Source of the DNA: Streptomyces cyaneus | GTDB taxonomy: Bacteria; Actinomycetota; Actinomycetes; Streptomycetales; Streptomycetaceae | Length of the DNA stretch: 64,000 nucleotides | Direction of reading: 5' to 3' | Assembly: GCF_004028635.1 (NCBI RefSeq) | Contig: NZ_RQJW01000004.1 | Coordinates: forward strand, 62,001 to 126,000 | Part shown: positions 8,539-16,800 of the stretch, in pieces | Numbering within the stretch: the stretch's first letter is position 1 | Layout: every line of letters begins with the position of its first letter | The notes under the pieces: model-generated | Told to the model about the DNA's origin: nothing | Database searches by the model: none | What the model saw: only the letters and a program-made list of their open reading frames with translations | Program-made: the position numbers and the translations under genes

Positions 8539-11022
8539 TTGAAAGTCGCGCCAACGGTGAACGAGCCGCGTGAACGGCAGGTGGCCACGCTGGTCATGGC
8601 CTGTCTCGGGATGTTCGTCGCCTATCTGCCAGTGACCACCGTCTCGGCGAGTCTGCCCGCCATCGCGAGCGCATTGCACGCGTCGACCTCCCAACTGACC
8701 TGGGTCTCGGCCGCGTTCCAGCTCCCCATGGCCGCTTTCATCCTGACCGCCGGGGTCTTCGGTGACGTACACGGCCGCAAGAAGGTGTACCTGGCCGGCC
8801 TCGCGCTGGCCGGCGCGGGAGCCGCGATCGCACTGTCGGCACAGTCGGTCGAGATCCTGTGGGTCGGTCAGGCGTGCGCCGGGTTGGGCGCGGCCGCGTT
8901 GCTGCCGTCGACGCTGGCCCTGATCAGCCATGCGGTGCCCGACCCCCGCAAGCGCGGCGGGTTCGTCGGGCTCTGGGCGGCGTCCCTGATGGCCGCGCTG
9001 GCCGTCGGGCCCATGATCGCCGGTGTGATCCTCGACCACACCACCTGGCGTTGGATCTTCCTTCCGGCCATACCGGTGGCGGTCATCACACTGGCGGTCG
9101 CGGCACCGCTGGTGACCGACTCCCGAGCTCCCGGTGAGCGTCGGCTGGACTGGCCCGGTCAGATCACGGCAGCGGTGACGATCACCGCGCTCGTCTACGG
9201 CGTCATCGAGGGCGGCGCCGCATCGTTCACCGAGGGTCGTGTGATCGCGGCCCTGTCGCTGGCGGCGGCCGGCGCCTTTGCCTTCGTCCTGTTCGAGCGG
9301 CGCAGCCCCAGCCCGATGCTGGACCTGTCGCTCTTCCGCAGCGCGGCCTTCAGCGCCACGACCGTGATCGCCATGATCACGTTCCTGGGGTTGATCGGCT
9401 TCTTCTTCGTCCTCAGCCTCTACTTCGGTCTGGTGCAGCGCCTCGACACCCTTCACGCGGGTTACCGGCTGATGGTCGTCAGTGCGGTGTCCCTGGTCGT
9501 GGGCACGCTCGCAGGCCGCCTCATGCACCGGATCCCGCCTCGAGCCATGATCACCACCGGCCTGCTGGTCACCGTGGGATCGCTGTTGTCCCTGACCGCG
9601 ATCGACGCCGGGACCGCCTTCGGTCCGCTGGCCTGGCGGCTGGCCCTGCTCGGCCTCGGCCTCGGCCTGGTGATCACCCCCATGACCGCTACGGCGGTCG
9701 CGGCGGTGCCGCACCACTTGGCCGGCATGGCGTCGGCGGGCAACAACGCCTTCCGGCAGGTCGGCGGCGCGCTCGGCCCAGCCGTGCTGGGCACCCTGCT
9801 GACGACGAAGAGCGCCGACACCCTGCCCGGCCACCTGCGCGACGTCGGCCTCACGGGACCCGTGGCCCACCGGATCACCGACGCGGTGGACGCCGGCGGC
9901 CTGGGAGCGGCAGCCCGCATGAACCTCGGCCAGGACACCGGCCGGGCCATGGGCGCGTTGGGTGAGGCCTTCCTCGACGGCCTATACCTGTGCCTGATCG
10001 TGGCCGCATGCCTGGCCCTGGTTGCTGCACTCGTCGGCGCGGTACTGCTGCGGACTCCACAGCGCACCATGACGCCTGTTGCCGGCTCTGCAGATCAGGT
10101 CGCACCCGAGGACGCCGCGCCTTCCATCGAGTTCGAGCCGGAGCGGGAGCCGGTGCTGGTCGGTGCCCATGCCCGGGACCGGTCGGGGGAGCACGGGCAG
10201 CGGCTGGGCGCGGTCGGCTCCGCAATTGGTGGTGGCGCGTTCGTCCCTGACGGGGGGTGGGGTCCCGTCCTGTACGGCCGGATACTCGGGACGGCAGGGG
10301 AGGCGGTCGTGGGAGCCACGCTGACGCTGATCTCACTGGGCGGGCGACAACTGGGCCGGGCCGTGGCGCATTCCGGAGGCCGCTACCGTCTGGACGCGCC
10401 GAGCGCGGGATCGTACGTTCTGATCGCGGCGGCGGAGGGCCATCAACCGCAGGCATCCACCGTGGTCGTGGAGGAGGAGCCGCTGTCCCACGACATCCTG
10501 CTGTCCGCGAACAGCGGGTTGGTCGGCACCGTGGTCACCGCCGGAGACGGAGCGCCCGTGCAGGGTGCGACGGTGGCGGTGACGGACGTGCGGGGAGAGG
10601 CACTGGCCGCTGAAACGACCGACGCATCAGGTGCGTTCGCGTTCGGCGAGCTGCCGGAAGGCGATGTCACGGTGGTGGTGAACGCGGCGGGATTCCGGCC
10701 TGCCGCTCTCCCGGTGCGGGTGTTCGGCCCTCGACTCGCCCGTTTGGACGTGGCGTTGTGGCCGGGGGCAGTACTTCGGGGCACCGTGCGGGCGGGTGCG
10801 GATCGTCGGCCGCTGACCGACGCGCGGGTCACACTCGTGGACACGGCGGGCAACGTGATCGGCACGGCGACCACCGGGCCGGACGGCGGCTATGTCTTCA
10901 CCGACCTGGACGCGGGCGACTACTCGGTGATCGCCGGCGGTTATCCGCCGGTTGCCGCGCCGGTAGCCGTGGACGGGCCGGGGCGCGAGTTCGACGTGGA
11001 GCTGGCTCATCCGGAGAGCTGA
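8539..11022 (+). CDS. MFS drug-exporter-like transporter fused to carboxypeptidase-regulatory-like domains
   Basis: About 827 residues. The first 510 or so residues are a 14-segment DHA2/EmrB-QacA-type major facilitator: ATLVMACLGMFVAYLPVTTV begins helix 1, GDVHGRKKVYLAG is the conserved loop 2-3 motif, and NAFRQVGGALGPAVLGTL lies near the end. After a linker of about 70 residues, the C-terminal 260 residues contain three tandem beta-sandwich repeats. These start near VLYGRILGTAG, LVGTVVTAGDG and LRGTVRAGADR, each followed by GGRYRLD-, GAFAFGEL- or GGYVFTDL-type strands, as in carboxypeptidase-regulatory-like domains. The TTG at 8539 follows GAGGGAG at good spacing; GTG 8557 is the alternative. 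It probably exports a toxic small molecule; the role of the tail is unknown. Confidence 0.85.
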   Translation: MKVAPTVNEPRERQVATLVMACLGMFVAYLPVTTVSASLPAIASALHASTSQLTWVSAAFQLPMAAFILTAGVFGDVHGRKKVYLAGLALAGAGAAIALSAQSVEILWVGQACAGLGAAALLPSTLALISHAVPDPRKRGGFVGLWAASLMAALAVGPMIAGVILDHTTWRWIFLPAIPVAVITLAVAAPLVTDSRAPGERRLDWPGQITAAVTITALVYGVIEGGAASFTEGRVIAALSLAAAGAFAFVLFERRSPSPMLDLSLFRSAAFSATTVIAMITFLGLIGFFFVLSLYFGLVQRLDTLHAGYRLMVVSAVSLVVGTLAGRLMHRIPPRAMITTGLLVTVGSLLSLTAIDAGTAFGPLAWRLALLGLGLGLVITPMTATAVAAVPHHLAGMASAGNNAFRQVGGALGPAVLGTLLTTKSADTLPGHLRDVGLTGPVAHRITDAVDAGGLGAAARMNLGQDTGRAMGALGEAFLDGLYLCLIVAACLALVAALVGAVLLRTPQRTMTPVAGSADQVAPEDAAPSIEFEPEREPVLVGAHARDRSGEHGQRLGAVGSAIGGGAFVPDGGWGPVLYGRILGTAGEAVVGATLTLISLGGRQLGRAVAHSGGRYRLDAPSAGSYVLIAAAEGHQPQASTVVVEEEPLSHDILLSANSGLVGTVVTAGDGAPVQGATVAVTDVRGEALAAETTDASGAFAFGELPEGDVTVVVNAAGFRPAALPVRVFGPRLARLDVALWPGAVLRGTVRAGADRRPLTDARVTLVDTAGNVIGTATTGPDGGYVFTDLDAGDYSVIAGGYPPVAAPVAVDGPGREFDVELAHPES

Positions 11023-11155
11023 GTCGGCCACCCGATCGGTTCCCCTTCTTGAGAGGAAGGCAGGAGAACGTACTGGGCCGGGTCGCACCAAGGGGTAGGG
11101 AGCGGCCGGGACCGGTATGGGGCGCGTCCGTGGGGACGGGAAAGCGCCCGCGCCT

Positions 11156-11189
11156 GGTCCGGGACCCGCACCCTCTCGGGTCCCGGACC
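11156..11189. terminator. Bidirectional hairpin terminator
   Basis: A perfect 13-bp inverted repeat GGTCCGGGACCCG / CGGGTCCCGGACC with an 8-nt loop lies between the ends of the convergent MFS gene and the Lrp-type regulator gene. There is no T-run, as is common for actinomycete terminators. Confidence 0.75.
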
Positions 11190-11225
11190 ACGACGTGCCG
11201 ACCTTGACGCGACCGCGTGCTGTGG

Positions 11226-12200
11226 TCAGCGGTTCGGTTCGTAAGTGAGTTGTTTGACCTGGCGCAGGATGAGAGCCGACTCGACCGCCTGGATGCCGTC
11301 GAGGGCACCGATCTTCTCGCTCAGGTAGGTGTACAGCTCGTCGGGGCTCTGGAAGTGGACGGAGGCGACGATGTTGGCGTGGCCGGTGGTGGCGGACGCG
11401 AAATGCACCTCCGGGTGTGCGGCGAGGCTGCGGCCGACGTCGGCGAGCGCGCGGGGCGTCACGGTGAGCCAGAGCATGGCACTGACGTCCTGCCCGAGGG
11501 GCCCGTGGTCGTACTGCACGTCGAAGTACAACACGCCGGTCGAACGCAAGGTCTCAAGCCGCCGTTTGACCACGGACTCCGACTGGCCGGTGGTCTTCTG
11601 CAGGTCCGTGAGGGTGGCCCGGCCGTCGAGGCGGAGCGTCTCGAGCAGCGCCTCGTCGGCCGCGTCCAGAGTGACGGGGGCATCGAGCGACACCGGAGGC
11701 GGCAGTCGCAGAGCGGCCTCCTGGTCGGCGGTGAGCGCGTTCGACTTGTTCAGCCAGCCGAGTGAGCCGCCGTAGAAGGAGTGCAGCAGGCAGTGGGCGG
11801 TCACCGTGACGATCTGCCGGGTGCGTTGGAGCCGGTCGAAGAGCAGCTCGTCCCGCTCCTTTCGGCTGCGGGGCTTCATACCGCAGACAACCTCGGTGCC
11901 ACCGGAGATGAGGTTCACGTAGAGGGTGTCGGGGCGCTTGGCGAGTGCGTCCGCGAGCTGTTCCGCCACGTCCGGGGTGCAGTGCAGTCGTACCATCCAG
12001 CTCTGCCGGCCGAGACGGTTCTCGTCCGTCATGCCCAGCACCCGCACGTTGACGGTGCTGCGCAGCCGTCGGTACCGCCGGGCGACGGTCTGGTCGGAAA
12101 CTCCGAGGACGGCGGCAATACGGCCGAACGGGGCGCGCCCGTCGAGCTGTAGCGCTTGCAGTATCTGCAGGTCGAGGGGATCGAGGGTCGGCAGGCCCAC
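11226..12200 (-). CDS. Tandem Lrp/AsnC-family regulator
   Basis: A 324-residue regulator made of two consecutive Lrp/AsnC units. Each has a winged helix-turn-helix followed by a RAM-like ligand/oligomerisation domain. The first HTH is LDPLDLQILQALQLDGRAPF with RIAAVLGVSDQTVARRYRRL; the second is LDAADEALLETLRLDGRATL with TTGQSESVVKRRLETL. Double-length AsnC proteins are common in Streptomyces. The GTG start lies 4 nt after the stop of the upstream marR gene, so both are one operon. Target and ligand unknown; family members usually sense amino acids. Confidence 0.88.
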   Translation of the reverse strand: MGLPTLDPLDLQILQALQLDGRAPFGRIAAVLGVSDQTVARRYRRLRSTVNVRVLGMTDENRLGRQSWMVRLHCTPDVAEQLADALAKRPDTLYVNLISGGTEVVCGMKPRSRKERDELLFDRLQRTRQIVTVTAHCLLHSFYGGSLGWLNKSNALTADQEAALRLPPPVSLDAPVTLDAADEALLETLRLDGRATLTDLQKTTGQSESVVKRRLETLRSTGVLYFDVQYDHGPLGQDVSAMLWLTVTPRALADVGRSLAAHPEVHFASATTGHANIVASVHFQSPDELYTYLSEKIGALDGIQAVESALILRQVKQLTYEPNR

Positions 12201-12204
12201 CGTC

Positions 12205-12660
12205 TTACGCCTCCCGGACCACGTCGGCCACCTCGTTGAGCAGTGCCCTCAGCTGTGCGGCCTTCTTCGGACCCGGCCTCTCGGCGATCCGCTGTCCGAT
12301 CTCCACGATCACGGCATCGGCATCCCGCAGGCAGTCGCGGCCGACATCGGTGAGGTGCAGCTCCTGCACGTGGCGGTGGCGCCGGTGCGGTCGGCGTTCC
12401 AGTTGACCCCGCTCCTCCAGACGGGTCACCTGGGAGGCCACTGCTTGCGGGGTGACGTTCAGGCGGCGGGCCGGTTCCGCGCCGGTCAGGCCGGGATCGC
12501 TATGGACGCAGATCAGCGGGGTGTACTGCGCGGCGGCGATGCCCAGCGGTCGTAGCCGCTGATCCTTCCGGGCCTGCACAGCCCACTCCGCCCGACGCAG
12601 CGCCCAGGTCACCCGGTTCTGTGCGCCGGCAGCGATCGGCCGTTCGTCATCCTGTGTCAC
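12205..12660 (-). CDS. MarR-family regulator (paralogue 1)
   Basis: A 151-residue winged-helix regulator. GTG at 12660 was chosen because it aligns exactly with the start of the paralogue at 13553; the frame stays open further upstream but that part is not conserved. The HTH region is GLTGAEPARRLNVTPQAVAS followed by the wing ERGQLERRPHRRHRHVQELHLT. It differs from its paralogue by several odd substitutions (for example GAEPARR for GAELARR), suggesting drift. It is followed by the Lrp regulator after 4 nt. A perfect palindrome TCAAGTACTTGA lies about 30 bp upstream and is its likely operator. Confidence 0.85.
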   Translation of the reverse strand: MTQDDERPIAAGAQNRVTWALRRAEWAVQARKDQRLRPLGIAAAQYTPLICVHSDPGLTGAEPARRLNVTPQAVASQVTRLEERGQLERRPHRRHRHVQELHLTDVGRDCLRDADAVIVEIGQRIAERPGPKKAAQLRALLNEVADVVREA

Positions 12661-12688
12661 GCGGCGAGAATACGATACCTGGGGGTTC

Positions 12689-12700
12689 TCAAGTACTTGA
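12689..12700. promoter_or_regulatory. Palindromic operator upstream of marR paralogue 1
   Basis: TCAAGTACTTGA is a perfect 12-bp palindrome, followed within 10 bp by a further TCAAG half-site. A near copy (TCAAGTGTTTGA) is at the same distance upstream of the second marR gene, so this is probably the MarR binding site and the genes are probably autoregulated. Confidence 0.6.
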
Positions 12701-12725
12701 TGATCTTCAAGTGTGCGAATAGCTC

Positions 12726-12926
12726 TTCGGGGCCCTCCTGGAGGCTCGCGCCAGACAGGACGGTCGGCCCGCTTACCGCCACCTCCTCGCCCCGGCTCAG
12801 AGGCATGGGATCCCCAGGCCACGAGTCGAGGAGGTGGTCGACATGGTGGGACTGCGGGAGGTCGCCCGCAAACGTGCCGGAGGCTTCTTCCTGGGCATGA
12901 GCCAGCGCCTGGGCATCGAGACCTGA
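12726..12926 (+). pseudogene. ABC transporter ATPase fragment
   Basis: An in-frame stretch of 66 codons bounded by a stop immediately upstream (12720-12722) and a TGA at 12924. It reads FGALLEARARQDGRPAYRHL, then VEEVVDMVGLREVARKRAGG, then FFLGMSQRLGIET. This aligns without gaps to the middle of the exporter ATPase at 3062-4000 (GALLEAK...AYQHLL...EVIDMVGLTEVARKRAGGFSLGMGQRLGIAS). Walker A and Walker B are both missing, so it cannot be functional. It sits between the two marR paralogues. Confidence 0.75.
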
Positions 12927-13100
12927 GCCCGCGGGGCCGAAGGCTAGTCGGGCGGAGATCGCCGTGGCCGTGTCGGCGATGTGGAACTCTGCACGTGGTG
13001 GTGCGGGTGCGGTCGGCGGGTCGGGCCGCCTCGGTCCTCCCGGCGGGTTGCCACGGAGGCCACCGCTCGGGGGTGACGTTCGGTCGACGGCAAGGCGGGC

Positions 13101-13553
13101 TCAGCCCTCGCGAACCGCCTCGGCCACCTGGTCGAGCAGCGCCCGCAGCCGCGCTGTCTCCGAGCCGAGACCATCGGTGATCCGCCGCTCGATGCCGACG
13201 ATCACTGCGTCGGCCGCGCGCAACGCCTCCCGCCCGGCGTCGGTGAGGTGCAGTTCCTGGATGTGCCGGTGGCGCGGATGCTCACGTCTCTCCAGCTGCC
13301 CACGGCTCTCCAGGCGCGCCACCAACGAGGCGATGGCCTGCGGGGTCACGTTGAGGCGGCGGGCCAGCTCGGCGCCGGTCAGCCCCGGCTCGGCGTGCAC
13401 CGAGATCAGGAGCGTGTAGTGCGCCGCCGCCATGCCCAGCGGGCGCAGCCGCTGCTCCTTGAGCGTCTGCACCGCCAGCTCCGTGCGGCGCAACGCCCAG
13501 GTCACCCGGTCAAGCGCGTCGAGCCCGACGGGCTCCTCGTCATTGCGTGTCAC
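13101..13553 (-). CDS. MarR-family regulator (paralogue 2)
   Basis: A 150-residue MarR protein clearly paralogous to 12205-12660 over its full length. The HTH is GLTGAELARRLNVTPQAIAS and the wing RGQLERREHPRHRHIQELHL. GTG at 13553 is the shared start. It is divergent from the SDR gene at 13627, and the 73-bp gap contains an imperfect copy of the operator seen upstream of paralogue 1, so it probably controls the SDR and itself. MarR proteins of this kind typically respond to phenolic or oxidising compounds. Confidence 0.87.
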   Translation of the reverse strand: MTRNDEEPVGLDALDRVTWALRRTELAVQTLKEQRLRPLGMAAAHYTLLISVHAEPGLTGAELARRLNVTPQAIASLVARLESRGQLERREHPRHRHIQELHLTDAGREALRAADAVIVGIERRITDGLGSETARLRALLDQVAEAVREG

Positions 13554-13581
13554 GCGATAAGGGTACGACACTTCAGGAGTA

Positions 13582-13593
13582 TCAAGTGTTTGA
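13582..13593. promoter_or_regulatory. MarR operator between marR paralogue 2 and SDR
   Basis: TCAAGTGTTTGA matches the perfect palindrome TCAAGTACTTGA upstream of the other marR gene at 10 of 12 positions. It lies in the divergent promoter region, 34 bp before the SDR start and 29 bp before the marR start. Confidence 0.55.
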
Positions 13594-13626
13594 CAGCTGC
13601 CCAATGCTTGAGGAACACTGGTCCCC

Positions 13627-14418
13627 ATGACTCGCACCATTGCTCTGATCACTGGCGCCTCCTCCGGCATCGGCGCCGCCTACGCCCGTCTCCTGGCGGA
13701 CGAACACGACCTCGTCCTGGTGGCGCGACGCGCCGACCGCCTCGCCGACCTGGCCGAGGAACTCCGCGCCCATGGAGCAGCCGTCGAGGTGCTGCCCGCC
13801 GACCTCATGACCCACGACGGCATCGCCGCTGTCACCGACCGCCTGGCCGCCGGGGACGTACGCATGCTGATCAGCAACGCCGGCGCCGGCGGCTACGCCC
13901 CGCTCACTGACGTCGACCCTGCCGACATCGACCGACTGCTCACCCTCAACGCCGTCGCCCCCATCCGGCTGGTCCACGCCGCACTTCCCGGAATGCTCGC
14001 GGCAGGTGAAGGCGCGATCGTCACCGTCGCCTCGCTTCTCGCCCTCAGCGCGGGCCTCACGGACCCGCGAGCGCCTCGGCGCACCCTGTACGTCGCCGCG
14101 AAGGCCGCTACCTTGGGATTCACTCGCACGCTCGCCGGCGAACTCGCCGATACCCCGGTCCGGGTCCAGGTGGTGTGTCCCGGCGTAGTGGCAACCGAGT
14201 GGAACGGTGGCGCCGGCCACAGCATCCCCTGGGCGATGTCGCCGGAGGATGTGGCGTCGGCAAGCCTGGCCGGGCTGCGCCTCGGTGAGACGGTCTGTGC
14301 CCCTGGTCTGGAGGCTCAAGACTCCGCCCTGGACGCCTTGCTCACCGCGGAGACCGCTTTTGTCACGGGCGGCAATCAGCCCGCACTCGCGGCTCGCTAC
14401 ACAGACCCGCGAGCCTAG
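13627..14418 (+). CDS. Short-chain dehydrogenase/reductase
   Basis: A 263-residue classical-type SDR. The cofactor motif TGASSGIG is at about 9-16, followed by VARRADRL (an Arg-rich turn favouring NADP). ISNAGAGG is the NAG motif, and the catalytic Ser and YVAAK complete the active site; the PGVVATEW segment is also typical. The family acts on carbonyl/alcohol groups of small molecules; substrate unknown. It is divergent from a MarR gene with a probable operator between them. The stop is directly followed by an IS5-type remnant. Confidence 0.88.
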   Translation: MTRTIALITGASSGIGAAYARLLADEHDLVLVARRADRLADLAEELRAHGAAVEVLPADLMTHDGIAAVTDRLAAGDVRMLISNAGAGGYAPLTDVDPADIDRLLTLNAVAPIRLVHAALPGMLAAGEGAIVTVASLLALSAGLTDPRAPRRTLYVAAKAATLGFTRTLAGELADTPVRVQVVCPGVVATEWNGGAGHSIPWAMSPEDVASASLAGLRLGETVCAPGLEAQDSALDALLTAETAFVTGGNQPALAARYTDPRA

Positions 14419-15506
14419 GGCGTTTCGTTTGACTGATGCGCAGTGGGCGCGGATCGAGCCGTTGCTCCGGGGGAGGACGGTGGGGGTGCAGTCGAGGCTC
14501 GGAGGACGAGTTCGACCGGTGGGTCGCTCGCCGGCGGTATTTGGGTGTCGGGCTTTTCGATGGCGTGGACGAGAAGCCTGATTCCCTCTCTGGCTGCGGC
14601 GTCGAACGGCTGGCGCACGGTGGTCAGGGGTGGGGTGACGTGGGCGAAGACGGGGTTGCCGTCGAAGCCGATGACGCTGACGTCGTGGGGCACGCGTCGA
14701 CCGGCCTCTGTCAGGGCGTGGATCAAGCCGATCGCCATGTCGTCGCCCGAGACGAAGACCGCGGTCACCGCGGGGTCGGCGGCCAGTTTGCGGCCCGCTT
14801 GGTAACCGGAGTCGGCCGACCAGTCGCCTTCGAGGAGGGGCGGTTGGTGCCTGCCGCGTGCCGCCAGTGCTGCTCGCCATCCCTCGACACGGTCCCTGGC
14901 GGCGTACCAGCGCAGGGGTCCGGCGAGGTGGTGGACGGTCTGGTGTCCCAGATCGAGCAGGTGGTCCGTGGCGGCCCGCGCCAGCAGATCGGCGCCGACC
15001 CCCGCGGTCACCGCTCGAGGGCCGCCGAAGGCCGATGGCGCGCCGAGGAAGAGGATCGGCAGGTCGACGCGGACGGACACTTCTCCTTCGATGACGGGCT
15101 CGGAGACGATGATGCCGTCCACGCCTTGCTCCAGGAGGGAGTCCACGGCGGCGGCGATATCGTCCGGTTCGCCGTCCAGCGTGTTGACCACTCGGAGTGC
15201 GTAACCGGAGTCCCGTACAGCTTTCTCAATGGCCACAAGCAGGGAGGCGGTTCCGTACCCGGCCGTCCCCAGAGCGACCACACCGATGGAACGTGTTCGT
15301 CCGGAAGCCAGTGCCCGGGCCGCGTTGTTCAGCCGGTAGCCGAGTTCCTCGGCGGCTTCGATGACGCGTCGCCGTACGTCGGCGGAGACGTAGGGCTCGT
15401 TGTTGAGGACCCTCGACACGGTCTTGCGTGAGACGCCGGCCAGTTGGGCGACATCGGCACTGCGGGGCGCAGAGGGGCTCCCGCCCCGTCCTGCCGCTCG
15501 TGTCAT
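14415..15506 (-). CDS. LacI-family transcriptional regulator (paralogue 1) with altered C-terminus
   Basis: A 363-residue LacI/GalR regulator. HTH and hinge at the N-terminus: DVAQLAGVSRKTVSRVLNNE and ALASGRTRSIGV. A periplasmic-binding-like effector domain fills 65-340. It is closely related to the regulators at 15974 and 28591. The paralogue at 28591 ends STAPPPSR; here the frame continues past STAPPPS for about 20 residues that are encoded antisense to an IS5-type transposase scrap, so an insertion replaced the original stop. The core fold is complete, so it may still work. The palindrome TGACCGCGCGGTCA lies 47 bp upstream. Confidence 0.88.
   Translation of the reverse strand: MTRAAGRGGSPSAPRSADVAQLAGVSRKTVSRVLNNEPYVSADVRRRVIEAAEELGYRLNNAARALASGRTRSIGVVALGTAGYGTASLLVAIEKAVRDSGYALRVVNTLDGEPDDIAAAVDSLLEQGVDGIIVSEPVIEGEVSVRVDLPILFLGAPSAFGGPRAVTAGVGADLLARAATDHLLDLGHQTVHHLAGPLRWYAARDRVEGWRAALAARGRHQPPLLEGDWSADSGYQAGRKLAADPAVTAVFVSGDDMAIGLIHALTEAGRRVPHDVSVIGFDGNPVFAHVTPPLTTVRQPFDAAAREGIRLLVHAIEKPDTQIPPASDPPVELVLRASTAPPPSSPGATARSAPTAHQSNETP
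14421..14486 (+). mobile_element. IS5-family transposase 5' scrap
   Basis: The plus strand reads FRLTDAQWARIEPLLRGRTV, the very conserved N-terminus of Streptomyces IS5-type (DUF4096) transposases. Only about 66 bp survive. No catalytic DDE region follows, and no clear inverted-repeat partner was found. The piece overlaps the end of the LacI-type gene. Confidence 0.7.
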
Positions 15507-15552
15507 GGTGTCTCCTCTGGCCGAACGCGGGAATCCTTCGAGGTCCGCTGTG

Positions 15553-15566
15553 TGACCGCGCGGTCA
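15553..15566. promoter_or_regulatory. LacI-type operator, single copy
   Basis: TGACCGCGCGGTCA is a perfect 14-bp palindrome with a central CG, the classic form of a LacI/GalR operator. The same sequence is upstream of both other LacI paralogues of the window (as tandem pairs), so it is most likely the autoregulatory site. Confidence 0.75.
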
Positions 15567-15898
15567 TTGTCTACGCAGTCCGAGATCGCGCGTCAAGGGT
15601 GTGCGCACGGCTTCTTCCAGCCTCGCGCCCTGGCGGAAAGAAGCCGGGAGTCAGGTGTCGGGCGATGCCCTGCCTGCGGCGCAATTCTGCTTCTGACCAA
15701 GCGTCACTTGTTGCCGCCGGGGCCGACCATGTGGAGCTCCTGGGGTGCGGCGCCGGCTTCCGGGCGGTCGTCTTGGTGCAGTTCGTATACGTGTCCCGTC
15801 GAACGACCGCCTCGAGGCGAGGCCCCGGAGAAGAGTCCCGCAGGAGGGAAGTTGCGCTGTGCGCGCTATTGACGCGTGCTGCTCCGGCTGCATAGATA
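15567..15898 (+). other. Intergenic region between divergent LacI paralogues
   Basis: About 330 bp separating the operator of LacI paralogue 1 from the tandem operators of paralogue 2. Short open frames exist on both strands but none shows a family motif or a credible start. I see no gene in it. Confidence 0.4.
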
Positions 15899-15927
15899 TG
15901 ACCGCGCGGTCAGTGATCGCGCGGTCA
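15899..15927. promoter_or_regulatory. Tandem LacI-type operators
   Basis: Two palindromes follow one another: TGACCGCGCGGTCA (15899-15912) and TGATCGCGCGGTCA (15914-15927), with centres 15 bp apart. They lie about 45 bp upstream of LacI paralogue 2 and match the single site upstream of paralogue 1. Confidence 0.75.
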
Positions 15928-15973
15928 TAGCGCTGACTTCGTCCGATGCAGGGATACGCCGCCGGGAGACTTC

Positions 15974-16797
15974 ATGGCACGAGTAGTGAGGCGGAGCGCG
16001 CGTTCGCCCGCGCCGCGCAGCGAGGACGTGGCCCGTGTGGCCGGGCTCTCGCGCAAGACCGTGTCGCGGGTCCTCAACAACGAGCCGTACGTCTCTGACG
16101 AGGTCCGCGGACGCGTCCTTGAAGCCGCCGAGGAACTGGGCTATCGACTGAACCACGCGGCGCGGGCGCTGGCTTCGGGGCGGAACCGCTCCATCGGTGT
16201 GGTCGCCCTGGGGACAGCAGGGTACGGATCCGCCATGCTTCTCGTCGGCATCGAGAAGGCGGTGCGGGACGCCGGTTACGCACTGCGTGCGGTCAACACG
16301 GCGGACGGCGACCCGGATGGCATCGCCGGCGCCGTTATGTCGCTCCTGGAACAGGGAGTTGACGGCGTCGTCGTCTCCGAACCCATTGTGGAAGGCGAGG
16401 TTCCTGTCAGAGCCGATGTGCCGGTCCTCTTCCTGGGTGCGCCGCCGGCTCTCATCTCCGCCCGGACTCTGACCGTGGGCGTGGGCGCCCATGCTCTGGC
16501 CCGGGCGGCGACCGAACACCTGCTGGATCTGGGACACACGACCGTTCATCATGTCGCCGGTCCCGGGCGGTGGTACGCCTCCAAGGACCGTCTCGAAGGC
16601 TGGCGGGCGGCGCCGGCCGCCCGGGGCGCGCACGAACCGTCGGTGATCGAGGGTGACTGGTTACCCACCTCCGGCTACGCGGCAGGCCGCGAGCTGGCTG
16701 CGGACAGCTCCGTGACCGCCGTGTTCGTGGCGGGCGACGACATGGCCATCGGCGTGATCCACGCCCTGCGGGAGGCCGTCCGCCGGGTGCCGGACGA
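15974..16797 (+). pseudogene. LacI-family regulator (paralogue 2), 3' truncated
   Basis: The ATG at 15974 follows GGGAGACTTC, the same leader as paralogue 3. The first 275 codons match its paralogues, with HTH DVARVAGLSRKTVSRVLNNE and effector domain up to ALREAVRRVPDD. At that point, where the others continue into VSVVGFDGNP, similarity stops abruptly and the DNA becomes a sugar-permease gene in another frame. The open frame runs on to 17107 with a meaningless tail. The last quarter of the effector domain is missing, so ligand response is probably lost; DNA binding might remain. Confidence 0.8.
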
Positions 16798-16800
16798 CAT

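Noticed and set aside
8179-9870. 563-residue open frame on the minus strand opposite the MFS gene
   Set aside because: Antisense shadow: composition is dominated by Gly/Arg/Gln/His with no motif or hydropathy structure, while the plus strand encodes a clear transporter.
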